Shown in pieces: positions 1-10,006 of a DNA stretch of 42,888 nucleotides (its first letter is position 1; every line of letters begins with the position of its first letter). The DNA lies in the IMG/VR virus record IMGVR_UViG_3300043448_000379, positions 1 through 42,888 of that record; one strand, written 5' to 3'. The position numbers and the translations under genes were made by a program. The stretch is from a virus. The notes under the pieces are model-generated. The model was not told where the DNA came from and made no database searches. It saw only the letters and a program-made list of their open reading frames with translations.

Positions 1-256
1 ATGTTCTTAAAGTTGAAATAGTTGGTCCGAATCTACCAGATGTTCCACCTGTAGTAAATGTGTGAGTAGTAAATGGAAATAGTGCTCCACCACCAATTGC
101 TTTCCAATCATCCCCATTAAAAACTTCTAAAGCATTGGAACTAGAATTAAAAATGATTAATCCAGTATCTGGATTTGCTGGTCTGGTTGCCGTTGTATAT
201 GATGGAATAGTTAATTTTCCGCTCAAAAGCAATTTATCTACATTAAGTTCAGACAT
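1..256 (-). CDS. Tail fibre or structural protein, C-terminus cut by window edge
   Basis: The reading frame starts at an ATG at 254-256 and stays open to the left edge, so only about 85 N-terminal residues are visible. The N-terminus contains IPSYTTATRP, then TGLIIFNSSSN and a W residue (DDWKAIGG). The visible end reads FTTGGTSGRFGPTIS, a motif I recognise from cyanophage fibre proteins. Its first 55 residues align by eye with the small gene just upstream, so the two look like paralogs. It is the last gene in the late minus-strand run, 3 nt after the preceding stop. A role at the fibre tip is inferred from motif and position. The C-terminal function cannot be judged here. Confidence 0.75.
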   Translation of the reverse strand, partial: MSELNVDKLLLSGKLTIPSYTTATRPANPDTGLIIFNSSSNALEVFNGDDWKAIGGGALFPFTTHTFTTGGTSGRFGPTISTLRT

Positions 257-259
257 TTA

Positions 260-439
260 TTAAACCTCAAAATCTAGATTGTTCCACTGACTATTGAAAA
301 ATAACTGACATTTTCCTTCAGTAGAATTAAAAATTAAATCGCCAGTACTATTACCTGATGTAGGTCTAGTCGCATTTGTATATACTGGCATTTTAATACC
401 TTCATATAAATTTACTTTTTGTACAACAATAGTAGACAT
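260..439 (-). CDS. Small fibre-associated protein, paralog of the next gene
   Basis: This gene encodes 59 residues from an ATG at 437-439 to a TAA at 260-262. It contains MPVYTNATRP, TGDLIFNSTEG and a terminal W-N-N-L segment, matching the N-terminal part of the following partial gene (IPSYTTATRP, TGLIIFNSS, DDWKAIGG). The same fold signature, IFN or RFN followed by a tyrosine or tryptophan-rich turn, also occurs twice inside the 1332-residue protein. It starts 6 nt after the stop of the 2998-residue fibre gene and was probably translated with it. I infer a small structural or fibre-tip subunit made of one copy of this module. No catalytic motif is visible. Confidence 0.7.
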   Translation of the reverse strand: MSTIVVQKVNLYEGIKMPVYTNATRPTSGNSTGDLIFNSTEGKCQLFFNSQWNNLDFEV

Positions 440-445
440 ATTTCT

Positions 446-3400
446 TTAAACGATTGACCAAGCGGCACCAGTTGATATAGTTACTGTTATGCCATTATTT
501 ATAGTGATAGGACCAGCACTTAGAGCATTTGTATTTGCTGGAATAGTTATATTTTCGGCAACGGTATTTCTGTTGGTCTTGAACACTCCATATGTATCAA
601 TATACTGTCTATCTCCATTTGCTTTCAAAACTAATGTATTTGCTTGACTTACAAATGTAGATCCTTCAATATTTACATCACCTGAAATATGTAACGTAGA
701 TGTTGGATCTGCTTTGTTGACACCAACTTTAGATAATCTATGAATATCTGTGCCATTTGTTGATGCTGTCCATCTCGAAGTTACAAATGGTAGATTATTT
801 TGATAAACCTGACCATTAATATTGATATTTCCTTCTACGTTTAGTTGGTAGTTAACTGTGGACCCAGTAGCAGTGCTACTAAATGTAGTTGTGCCAATAC
901 CAACTCTTCCACTAGTGCCCTGAATTGCCAATGCTGGAGTTGTTGCCCATGTTGATCCACCAGCAGCAGTAGAAGGTGTAATTTCAAAAATATCATTGGC
1001 AAGTAACTGGTTACCAATTCTAAAGTTTCTAAATCCAGAAGAACCGAGGAACAATATAGATGCCCCAGAGTTATCAGAAGCATCACGGATTTCCAGGGAA
1101 GTGGAGAACCTACCTTTTCCAGAAACATCTAAAGCATATCCAGTTGCTGGTTCTTTGTTGATACCTACAGTACCATTTCCTCTAAAACATGCTATGAGGT
1201 TAGTATATGAAGCAGCACCAGTAGTATATGTAGAATTTGTAGATAAGATACTAAAACTATCAGCAACATCATTATCTCTCAATCCAATAGTAAGATGTCC
1301 ATTTGTTGGTCCTTCAATAATAGCACCAAAATTAGAACCAGATAATAAAGTATCAATTGAAGTATCAGTAGAACTCCAACTTCTCATTATTATTTCAGAA
1401 TTTGTGCTAGTGGAACTTCCTGCTTTGATAGGTCCGTTAACCGTAAGTGCTATACCAGCAGCGGTACTGGTAGTTGCAATTCCAACACGATTGTTTGTGG
1501 CATCAACAAATAATGTATTAGTATCAACGGTCAAATTGCCAGTTAGAGTAGTATTACCAGTAACTCCAAGGGTTCCTGATACGCTTAGATTGCTACCAGC
1601 ACCAGTTAAGGTTAGAGAACCAGTCATGGTATCTCCAGCCTTGAGGACGTTACCAGAGGCATTACCAGTTAGGTTTGCTGTGATTGTTCCAGCAGCAAAG
1701 TTACCAGAAGCATCACGAATAACAGCAGTAGAAACAACGTTTGTACTATTGAATGTTACGTTACCAGCATTCCAGATGGTGTTGCCGTTGAGTGTAAATC
1801 CATTAGCGTCAACAACCTTAACATCAAGAGTACCGCTAGCAGTTGATCCATTACCACCAGTAGCTACGATGGCAGCGTTGTAAGTAGCAGCAAGCGTTGA
1901 TGAGTTGAAGTATAATCCAGGTGAAGATGCCTGACCATCTTTTCTACCAAGTCTTAGATTGGCAGTTCCACCATCGCTCTCAAGAGTAGCAGCAACAAAT
2001 GTACCATCAGGAATTCCATTGGCATCCGCATCCAGATAAGAAATACTATAATCTCTAATTGTTTTTTTGTTGCTGGCAGTTCCGATTGAAACAGCACCAG
2101 TAAAATTACCAGTTGTTAATGTGCCAGTAATAATTGTGTAATTATTAAACACATCGTTTGTATCATTATTTACAGTAACATCTGCAATAGAAATTGTTCC
2201 AGTTCCCTGATCATTTGAATTATAAAGATTGACTGTTAGACCAGGAAGGAATGGAGATGTAGTTAAAGTTTCATCTGGGATATAAATTCTATATCTTGGT
2301 TGACCAGTAAACGAAACAACTCTTATTGTATCCTGAAAATCTTTTCTGGTTTGATAGGATGGTAAACGATTATCACTTAGAATACCATAGTTCATATTAA
2401 TGGCATTCTGGAACCAAGTGCCTTGGCGATTATCTAATCTGTCGGCATCAAGACCAGTTCCAGGACCATCATTTAGAGAAGTCCAAACTTTAGCCCATGA
2501 TCCAAAAGCATCAACATTAGTTCCAGATCCACGTAACCACATGTTATCATTATCTGTAAATGCCAGCTGCTTGACACCACCATCTACAGTAAATCCAGAT
2601 CCTCCTGGTCTGATTGTCATAACAAGATTTTTTGTACCCCCATCAGACAATCCATTGGAAGCGTTGTTTCTTGTATCAGCAACAATACCAACAGAGAAAG
2701 CGTTTGGAGATGGGTTTGATGTTGGGTTTGAAGTATTTGTAATTAAACGAATTGTGTTACCAGACTGACCAGAAATACTAATATTATATGTACCAGACAA
2801 TCTATCTACAGATATCGTGCCAGCATTTAAGTTTGAAGCATTTAGATAGTAAGAACCCTGTGCTCCATCAAGAAGGTCCGCATCAAGACCACTATCAGCA
2901 CCTGTCTTAAGAACAATAGATCCATTTCCAGATTGACCAATTGTAAATTGAGATTTCTTAAATCTAGCAACACCAATTGTACCAAATTCATCTGCTGAAA
3001 TTGTAAGATCGGTTACTCTTTGAACATCAATTGAAGTATTAGCATACTGTCTACTGACTGTGCTAATTTTTGCGGAAAGAACAAGACTAGATCCACCACC
3101 AATCTGAGCAGGAGCAGAAGATACATTAAAGTCAGCAGTATAATTTAAACCAGAATTTGTTACGGTAACTTCTGTGACAGATCCACTAGAAACAATAATA
3201 TTAACTCTTAATCCAGTGCCAGATCCTCCAGTTAAAGGAATATCAAAATATTGACCATCTGTAAATCCAGTTCCGCCATTGGCAATTACAATACTATCAA
3301 CAAAACTTCCTTGAGTGTATGATGACTCGAATACCAGAGGCGAAGCTCCTCTCCTAAATTCAATTATAGTTCCTGCAGCAAGTGTTGATGTTAGTGGATT

Positions 3401-6400
3401 GTTTAAAGATACAGTAGTTAATCCGCCAGAAGTTACAACACCATTGATAGAAGTATTTGATTGAATTCCAGTTACATTATCAACAACTGTATGCCCTACA
3501 AGAGTATTAGAATTGGTAGTAAAAATTAATTGACTAGATCCACTACTTGCCTGGGAGAATAATTTAGCAAAATATCTGATTTCTGCTCCTTTAACAGATT
3601 GAACCACGGGAGCATAACTTTGATCTCCTCTAAGAAAGCTGAATGAGTTAGCAGCATCTGAGTTATTTGCTAATCTTGATGTAGCGATAACACCAGATGT
3701 AATATCAGAAGCAGCAATTTGATTAGTAGAAAGTGATACCCAATTATTACTATTAGAAGCGGAAGTATTTACAACTCTATTAATATTAATTGTTTCTGCT
3801 GGAATATCGCTTGATTCAATAGTATCAGATTCTTCTATCTTAATATTATTAACAATATTACCATATAATCTGCTTTCAATTAACGCAACACCAGTTGCTT
3901 GTGTTCCAGCACCAGATGGAGCAGAGAATGTTACTGTTGGTGGAGTTGTGTATCCTTTACCGCCGATATAATTATTAAATGTTTGAATTGTTATTGTTAC
4001 AACGCTTCCGTTAGCAATGCTACAAGTTGCTGATGCTTGAACAGAACCAGCTTGCGGATTGCCACCAGTGATAGTAATAACTGGCGGAGCAGTATATCCA
4101 GATCCAGGATCTGTGATATTAATTTGATAAACTACACCCTGACGATATTCTGTTGCCTGGATTTTACCACCAGAGATGCTGCCAGTAAATACATCACCAG
4201 TTGTAAACTGTAGGGTAGGATCTACATTGAATGAAACGAACAAGCTGCCGTTGTCATTGTTTAGAATATATGAAGTAGAAGTATCCTGTTGAATAGCAAT
4301 ATCGCCAGCAAGAGCGCCTTCGATAGCAAGACGAGATGCTTGATCTGGTACTGTATAAACGCTGAATGGTCTTAGTGGTGGAATTTGATCAATAGAGATC
4401 TTACCGCTGTCTGTGAGTTCTACCAGAGCTCTAGGAACGGCGTTTGTAGAGAATGGTTTGTTAATGTATGGACCAAGATTATTTGTGATGTAATCTCTAA
4501 CTGCCTTTTGAGTTGGTAGTTTAGAGTCAGTTGTATTAGCACCTCCGAGAGTATTAGAAGCGTCAAAACCAGTAACAACAACATCTCCACCTTTTAACTT
4601 AAGAAATTCGACTTCAGAAATTGTAACTGTACCTGTAAAGGTGATGTTACCAGTTCTGTTTTCAATTCTAGCAAATGTACCAACTTTGAAGTCACCTAGT
4701 TCATCAGTACCAGAACAATAAACACGACCATAATCTTCTGATACTTGTTCATATGCTTCAATCTTAACACCACCATTTTCTGGTAAAGCATTATAGTTTG
4801 TTCCAGATCCAGCAAATTCCCAAGTATGAGAAGAGCTATTGACAATTGATGGGCGACGTAATCTAATTGTCGCTCCAGTCAACGTGGAATTTGAAACTGC
4901 TTGTCCAGTAGCAATTGATTTAAATTCCGCTGGACCACCAGTGCCAGATTCAATAGTTACTTGAGCACGAAATGGCGATGCCTCAGTAAGTGGAGTTACA
5001 GAATCAAGATAGTATTCAATTTCTGGATCTACATTTTCATATCCATCAATTTTTACAATATAGTGCTCAAGTGGTTCTCTTCCAAGACCATCAATTGTGA
5101 GGATTGTTCTACCAGTTGGTGTAGAAGAAACATTAGTAATAGTTCCAACGTCAAAAGAGTAAGCAAAACTATTATATCCAGTTGCTCTCAAAGCAAAGAT
5201 ACCAAAGTTGGTAGCAGAGTTTGTAATAGAAGCATATCCACCACTTTCTGCTAACACACCATCAGCACAGAAGATAACAAATACCGAAACTAACTGAACA
5301 TATCCATCATTAATAATTTTATATCCAATTCCACCAAATGATACAATGGTGAATGCCGAAGCAACCATTGACTTACCCTGATTTGGAAAAGTAGCAGAAC
5401 CATCTAATTCAAGACCAGGGAATGGACAGTTTGGTTGCTTGACTTTTAAACCATCAACAAGAGCGCCACCACCACCAAGGAACGAAATTACAGAGGCGTT
5501 TTGTGTGTATGGCGAAGCTTCAATGATTGGATAATCATCAAAATCTGACTTAGGTGTAATGATAACTCCATCAGCATCGTAAATTGTGCTATCTGGATAT
5601 GTAACTATTCCAACAGTATTAAATAATGTTCCAAATGTTTTTGTTGTTGCTCCAGGAGCAATAGTACCATCTAAAATATCTTCTAGTAGTGTAAATGAAG
5701 TTGTGATCGAAGAAGCAACGTTAGCACAAAGAGGACTTTGTGATGACAGTAGAATATTCCAATCTTCATATTTTGGTATTGGTGAAGTTAGAGCAGATGT
5801 AACTGGGTTGTAGATAATGATAGTTCCATTTGCTAGGGCACTTACAAATGTGTGGGTTGCTCCAGATGCTGTTCCAGCATCTCCAACATTAACTGTAACA
5901 GTGGTATTTCCACCAGCAGTTGATACATTGGTGATCGTTAAACTTTTACCATAGTTACGATCTGTTGGTGTTGGACTTGCTAGATTTCCGCCACTACCAG
6001 AAGTACAACTGAACGTTAGTGCTCCTTCTTTAAAAGCAAGTCTGTGAGCAGTTGTAACTGGAGTTGTTGGGTTTGGGAAAGTAACTGTTAGAACACCAGT
6101 TGTTGCGTTGTATGTGGCACCAGTTGGAGTTCTAGTCGCTATTGTGCCACCACTCCAGTTACGAATTGCCTGAATGGTTAAATCTTTTACTTGATTAAAA
6201 GCATAAATTGTTTCGTCTCTTTGTGCTTCTGGAATACCAGTAAGTGCTGTACCAGTAAAATATGATTCGGCCGCAGTAACAATACCAGCATTACCACCAA
6301 GAATGAGATCTCTTAATAAACCACTGATAATATAATTAATATCTCTTCTACACTTGCTTTCATTTAAATTTGAAAGACCGAGAGATGGATATTGAGTTTT

Positions 6401-9400
6401 TGTTGTATTATATGCTTGATCGGCAATTAAATCTCTGTTTCTAGCAATTAAATATGCGGCATCCAAATAAGTTCCAGAAGATCCATTTGCTAATACATCA
6501 ACAAATAGATATGAGAGTGTGTTGATAGCAGATGCTACGTTAGCACATGCTGGAGAAGCAATATCATCAATTACAGTTGGATCAAAATATCTAGCAACTG
6601 AAGAATACTGTGGAGTATAAACTGGATCAGAAGGAGTACCGTTACCAGTTCTCCACTTTCTCATAGCATAAATTGCTAGTTCTCTAGCATATTCAATAGC
6701 ACGAATTGTTTGAGTAATTTCATAATCTACAAGATCAATTTGACCAGCAGAAATATATTTCTTAGCAGCTTCGATTACGTTGTAGTTGCTTCCAAACTCT
6801 AGGTCTCTAATAATAGCACTAAGGAAGTGTCCAACATCTCTACGGCACTTGGAATCGCTTACTGGAATGTTAAAGCTTGGATATGTCTTTTGAGTTGTTA
6901 CTCCATCAATATCACACTCTACAATAATTCCATCAAGTTTTACAATACTATCATCTACTAAAGAAGCAACTGGGATAGATGTTGTAATTGTTGCTTCTCC
7001 AGTTATAGCATTATCATATGTAAAATCAGTTATGTTGTAAGCAGTTCCATTAAATGTTACTGTACCTCCACTTACATAAGTATGTTCGAATGATGATGGT
7101 CCGAGATATATTTTAAATTGAACACCACTAATTCCATATACAGGGAAATATTCTCTCTTAAATTGGTCATTAATTTTTCCTACAACTTCATCAGCAATAA
7201 AATCAATATTATTTCTAATCTGTAAGCAAGCATCTTGATATCTTCTTGCTACTGGAGTTGCTACTGGGAATTTATTTGGTGAGTTTAGTAGAGAAAGGGT
7301 AATAGATTTTGAATAAGATTTTACCGTAGCAAACTGACCAGGATCAAAATTAGAATCAACTGTAACTGTAGTTTTCTTTGGAATAACAAATCTTCTTGTT
7401 CTTCCATCAGCATCTTCAAGTACTTTGTAAATTCTTTGCTTTCCATTTAAAAAGGAAAGATCTGGTGCTGATGATGAGAGACCTGAAATTAAAATTTCTT
7501 GTCCTTCTTTGAAATTGTGAGTATTCTGTCTTCCAACAAGAGCATTTGTATAGAAGACAATACCACCAAGATCTTCTGGTGTTCCATAGTCTCCAAAACC
7601 ACCAGTAGCAACTTCTGGATCACCTTGTTTTGAGAAATCAATTCTTACAATTGGTAAAGCAGAAGTAATATCTTCATCAATGAATACAACTTCTCCTTCT
7701 GCTCGGATAGAACGAATGTCAGTAGAAATAAATTCGTATGCTGCTCTAAGGAATGTAAATACTGCGGTTCCACTCGTAACAGCACCAGTAGTATGTGATG
7801 GAGCAGAAGATCCACAAGTACCAGCAGTTGTTATTGTATAAACATTATCTCCAGTCCAAACCAACTGTCCTAATGTGTAAGCAGTATTTGGAGTAAAACT
7901 TACGGATCCTATTCCTCCATATTGGAAAGTTTCTCCAGCATTAAAACTTCCACTAACAATATTATAATCTACACTACCATTTACATAAGCATCTGCTCCA
8001 GTAATTCTAGTAAATTGTACATCAGTGAGTAAACCAATAGCGCCAGTGTTTACGCCACGAACTCTTTGTCCAGCTGTCAGTTGAGATAATCCAGTGTTTG
8101 ATTGAAAAGTAGATCTAAATTTTTCTGGTCCAAATATTTGGTGACCTACTGGAAAATCTGTGCCAAAATCTCCATTTGTGCTGTAATCATATTCAATTCT
8201 TTGCTTGTCGTCAAAGACCATAGCAAAATCCCATGTTGAAACTGGATCTCCGTTCGAATCTACTTTATCTCTATAGGTTACGCCAGTTACATAATTCTTA
8301 TCTCCAAACTTAAAGATATGTTTACGTGGATTATTTGGTCTAATAATAACAAGACGTAAATTATCACCAACAACAGAACAATCTGGTGGAAGTGAAATTG
8401 GATTGTCTTCTACATAATCACCACCAGAAATAACAATAGTTTCTTTGACACCAGGAGTTGTCCAAGCAATTTGTGCCGCTCTTTTAATTGTTCTTACTGG
8501 ATTAACAGCGGAACGACCATCGTTCAAATCGGAACCAATTTGTTCGGAAACATAAACACGACCACCAACATCATTTGTTGCTAGATTGAGAACATATTCT
8601 GTTGTAGCAATCTTATCTGATTTGTCGCCAAAGTCTGGTGTAACAGAACGTGGAAATATTCCAGATTGTCCACCTTGTCCAAAATATGGTTGATTTGTAT
8701 CATTAGCACGAATACCTACATGTTTAAATTGAACTTCTCCATTTAATTGAATTCCATCAGTATGCTGTGGCGGTGTAGTTCCAGTTTCTCCTGTATTTAA
8801 AGATATATAAACATTCGCGTTATGATATCTATATTGTCCTTGTTGTACAATAACATTTGCCGACCAAGGAGTTCCACCACTATTCAAGTATGTTTTTAAA
8901 TTTGGTGCTCTAAACTGAGCATCTGGAGTAACAAAATTATCAATGTCTAGGTTTAGAATTCTTGCTGTGTCAGAAATAATCGAAGTTGATGTTCTGATAG
9001 CACCATTAATATCAAGTTCAAAATCGACGGTATCAAGAAAAGCAGTAGCATTAGCACCTTGACCATTACCACCAGTAATAGTTACAGAAGGGGCCGTTAG
9101 GTAACCACTGCCAATATTATCTACAAGAATTGCTACAACTTTTCCATCACTAATTAAGGCAGAAGCAAGAGCTTGTGTTCCGCCATTTGGGGGAGAAGAT
9201 AATGTGACTGTTGGTTGTGTGGTATATCCAGAACCTTGGGATGTTACTTCAATTCTGTCAATTCTATTACCAGTTCTATTAATACCTACGCGAGGTAGTT
9301 TAGTACTTAAATCTAGTTGAGCTCGAAGTACTTCTTTTTCGTTGGATCCAGAACCTGAACGAATTGTTAATTCATTTGAACCAATGAGAGAAGGATTAAT

Positions 9401-9442
9401 AGCATTAATTTGTTCTCTATCGGAATTAAACTGAAAACTCAT
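446..9442 (-). CDS. Giant tail fibre protein (2998 aa)
   Basis: This very long protein probably forms a distal tail fibre or fibre-like baseplate appendage that contacts the host. Residues about 60-130 hold two GSGYT/GSGYL-x-P-x-V-x-I modules. Residues about 290-370 read GSDLNDG...NPVRTIKRAA and then SGGDYVEDN, typical of the first coils of pectate-lyase-like right-handed beta-helices. Residues about 735-1240 hold two copies of a helical unit centred on SKCRRD. More GSGYT modules lie near 1780, 1830 and 2060. Fibre motifs LDADLLDG and LDADRLDN lie near 2190 and 2335. The C-terminus (AGPITINNGITVTIST, then GAAWSIV) matches a tip motif I know from marine phage fibres. The ATG follows a short gap holding a weak late-promoter-like box. 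Fibre assignment is strong; the receptor is unknown. Confidence 0.88.
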   Translation of the reverse strand: MSFQFNSDREQINAINPSLIGSNELTIRSGSGSNEKEVLRAQLDLSTKLPRVGINRTGNRIDRIEVTSQGSGYTTQPTVTLSSPPNGGTQALASALISDGKVVAILVDNIGSGYLTAPSVTITGGNGQGANATAFLDTVDFELDINGAIRTSTSIISDTARILNLDIDNFVTPDAQFRAPNLKTYLNSGGTPWSANVIVQQGQYRYHNANVYISLNTGETGTTPPQHTDGIQLNGEVQFKHVGIRANDTNQPYFGQGGQSGIFPRSVTPDFGDKSDKIATTEYVLNLATNDVGGRVYVSEQIGSDLNDGRSAVNPVRTIKRAAQIAWTTPGVKETIVISGGDYVEDNPISLPPDCSVVGDNLRLVIIRPNNPRKHIFKFGDKNYVTGVTYRDKVDSNGDPVSTWDFAMVFDDKQRIEYDYSTNGDFGTDFPVGHQIFGPEKFRSTFQSNTGLSQLTAGQRVRGVNTGAIGLLTDVQFTRITGADAYVNGSVDYNIVSGSFNAGETFQYGGIGSVSFTPNTAYTLGQLVWTGDNVYTITTAGTCGSSAPSHTTGAVTSGTAVFTFLRAAYEFISTDIRSIRAEGEVVFIDEDITSALPIVRIDFSKQGDPEVATGGFGDYGTPEDLGGIVFYTNALVGRQNTHNFKEGQEILISGLSSSAPDLSFLNGKQRIYKVLEDADGRTRRFVIPKKTTVTVDSNFDPGQFATVKSYSKSITLSLLNSPNKFPVATPVARRYQDACLQIRNNIDFIADEVVGKINDQFKREYFPVYGISGVQFKIYLGPSSFEHTYVSGGTVTFNGTAYNITDFTYDNAITGEATITTSIPVASLVDDSIVKLDGIIVECDIDGVTTQKTYPSFNIPVSDSKCRRDVGHFLSAIIRDLEFGSNYNVIEAAKKYISAGQIDLVDYEITQTIRAIEYARELAIYAMRKWRTGNGTPSDPVYTPQYSSVARYFDPTVIDDIASPACANVASAINTLSYLFVDVLANGSSGTYLDAAYLIARNRDLIADQAYNTTKTQYPSLGLSNLNESKCRRDINYIISGLLRDLILGGNAGIVTAAESYFTGTALTGIPEAQRDETIYAFNQVKDLTIQAIRNWSGGTIATRTPTGATYNATTGVLTVTFPNPTTPVTTAHRLAFKEGALTFSCTSGSGGNLASPTPTDRNYGKSLTITNVSTAGGNTTVTVNVGDAGTASGATHTFVSALANGTIIIYNPVTSALTSPIPKYEDWNILLSSQSPLCANVASSITTSFTLLEDILDGTIAPGATTKTFGTLFNTVGIVTYPDSTIYDADGVIITPKSDFDDYPIIEASPYTQNASVISFLGGGGALVDGLKVKQPNCPFPGLELDGSATFPNQGKSMVASAFTIVSFGGIGYKIINDGYVQLVSVFVIFCADGVLAESGGYASITNSATNFGIFALRATGYNSFAYSFDVGTITNVSSTPTGRTILTIDGLGREPLEHYIVKIDGYENVDPEIEYYLDSVTPLTEASPFRAQVTIESGTGGPAEFKSIATGQAVSNSTLTGATIRLRRPSIVNSSSHTWEFAGSGTNYNALPENGGVKIEAYEQVSEDYGRVYCSGTDELGDFKVGTFARIENRTGNITFTGTVTISEVEFLKLKGGDVVVTGFDASNTLGGANTTDSKLPTQKAVRDYITNNLGPYINKPFSTNAVPRALVELTDSGKISIDQIPPLRPFSVYTVPDQASRLAIEGALAGDIAIQQDTSTSYILNNDNGSLFVSFNVDPTLQFTTGDVFTGSISGGKIQATEYRQGVVYQINITDPGSGYTAPPVITITGGNPQAGSVQASATCSIANGSVVTITIQTFNNYIGGKGYTTPPTVTFSAPSGAGTQATGVALIESRLYGNIVNNIKIEESDTIESSDIPAETININRVVNTSASNSNNWVSLSTNQIAASDITSGVIATSRLANNSDAANSFSFLRGDQSYAPVVQSVKGAEIRYFAKLFSQASSGSSQLIFTTNSNTLVGHTVVDNVTGIQSNTSINGVVTSGGLTTVSLNNPLTSTLAAGTIIEFRRGASPLVFESSYTQGSFVDSIVIANGGTGFTDGQYFDIPLTGGSGTGLRVNIIVSSGSVTEVTVTNSGLNYTADFNVSSAPAQIGGGSSLVLSAKISTVSRQYANTSIDVQRVTDLTISADEFGTIGVARFKKSQFTIGQSGNGSIVLKTGADSGLDADLLDGAQGSYYLNASNLNAGTISVDRLSGTYNISISGQSGNTIRLITNTSNPTSNPSPNAFSVGIVADTRNNASNGLSDGGTKNLVMTIRPGGSGFTVDGGVKQLAFTDNDNMWLRGSGTNVDAFGSWAKVWTSLNDGPGTGLDADRLDNRQGTWFQNAINMNYGILSDNRLPSYQTRKDFQDTIRVVSFTGQPRYRIYIPDETLTTSPFLPGLTVNLYNSNDQGTGTISIADVTVNNDTNDVFNNYTIITGTLTTGNFTGAVSIGTASNKKTIRDYSISYLDADANGIPDGTFVAATLESDGGTANLRLGRKDGQASSPGLYFNSSTLAATYNAAIVATGGNGSTASGTLDVKVVDANGFTLNGNTIWNAGNVTFNSTNVVSTAVIRDASGNFAAGTITANLTGNASGNVLKAGDTMTGSLTLTGAGSNLSVSGTLGVTGNTTLTGNLTVDTNTLFVDATNNRVGIATTSTAAGIALTVNGPIKAGSSTSTNSEIIMRSWSSTDTSIDTLLSGSNFGAIIEGPTNGHLTIGLRDNDVADSFSILSTNSTYTTGAASYTNLIACFRGNGTVGINKEPATGYALDVSGKGRFSTSLEIRDASDNSGASILFLGSSGFRNFRIGNQLLANDIFEITPSTAAGGSTWATTPALAIQGTSGRVGIGTTTFSSTATGSTVNYQLNVEGNININGQVYQNNLPFVTSRWTASTNGTDIHRLSKVGVNKADPTSTLHISGDVNIEGSTFVSQANTLVLKANGDRQYIDTYGVFKTNRNTVAENITIPANTNALSAGPITINNGITVTISTGAAWSIV

Positions 9443-9483
9443 CTTACTATCGAGCCTCTGGCGTAGGTTTTATTTTCTTTATC

Positions 9484-9491
9484 TATTTAGC
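9484..9491 (-). promoter_or_regulatory. Weak late-promoter-like box GCTAAATA
   Basis: It shares TAAATA with the late box and lies 42 nt before the giant fibre gene, directly after the stop of the previous gene. Confidence 0.35.
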
Positions 9492-9492
9492 A

Positions 9493-10002
9493 TTAAGTCC
9501 AAGAAACACTAACAACTTTTACGTAAACAATCCATTTAATAGTAGTTGTAGTACCAGCTCTTACTGTACTATAACTATATCTATTCGCTGCTCCACTATC
9601 GAATGGTTCTATTGTCCAAGATTGTCCCTCTGGAATGCTATCTTTAATTATAGTAGTCATTGATGATAATTCTTGAACATTTCCCGATTGATCCACGGAA
9701 ACTGCAGTTTCTAATTTTGATGATATGTGACCGCCTCCAGTATCATTGACTCCAATAATATTTGCTGTTATAAAATTAATTGTATTTGATGGTAATATAA
9801 TTTGAGATCCAATACTATCTAATGATAATACATTTGTATTTAAACCTCTTAAAATATAATAAGAAGTTGAGCTATCCGAATAAAAAGAATTTTTTACTTC
9901 CAAAGAATTAACATTCTTTACATCTTTTAATTCATTGATAATTTCAGTATTATCTATAGAAAATCCACCAACAGAATCTAATGTTTTTAAATTTGATGCC
10001 AT
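9493..10002 (-). CDS. Structural protein of the fibre cluster (169 aa)
   Basis: This 169-residue protein starts at the ATG at 10000-10002, only 4 nt after the stop of the 1332-residue gene, and ends just before the gap in front of the giant fibre gene. The sequence is rich in Ser, Thr, Asn and Ile and is predicted to be mostly beta. The C-terminal part, IPEGQSWTIEPFDSG followed by RYSYSTVRAGTTTTIKW, looks like a compact beta sandwich with an exposed Trp-rich edge. There is no signal peptide or membrane segment. Position between two fibre genes suggests a connector, chaperone or small virion protein; I cannot choose between these. I recognise the general type from cyanophage structural clusters but no functional name. 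Confidence 0.75.
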   Translation of the reverse strand: MASNLKTLDSVGGFSIDNTEIINELKDVKNVNSLEVKNSFYSDSSTSYYILRGLNTNVLSLDSIGSQIILPSNTINFITANIIGVNDTGGGHISSKLETAVSVDQSGNVQELSSMTTIIKDSIPEGQSWTIEPFDSGAANRYSYSTVRAGTTTTIKWIVYVKVVSVSWT

Positions 10003-10006
10003 TTTT

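Noticed and set aside
996-1883. Long plus-strand open frame (295 codons) inside the giant fibre gene
   Set aside because: It is antisense to a well-supported fibre coding region, is dominated by Pro, Val and Leu as expected from complementing Thr/Gly/Asn-rich codons, and has no recognisable domain.
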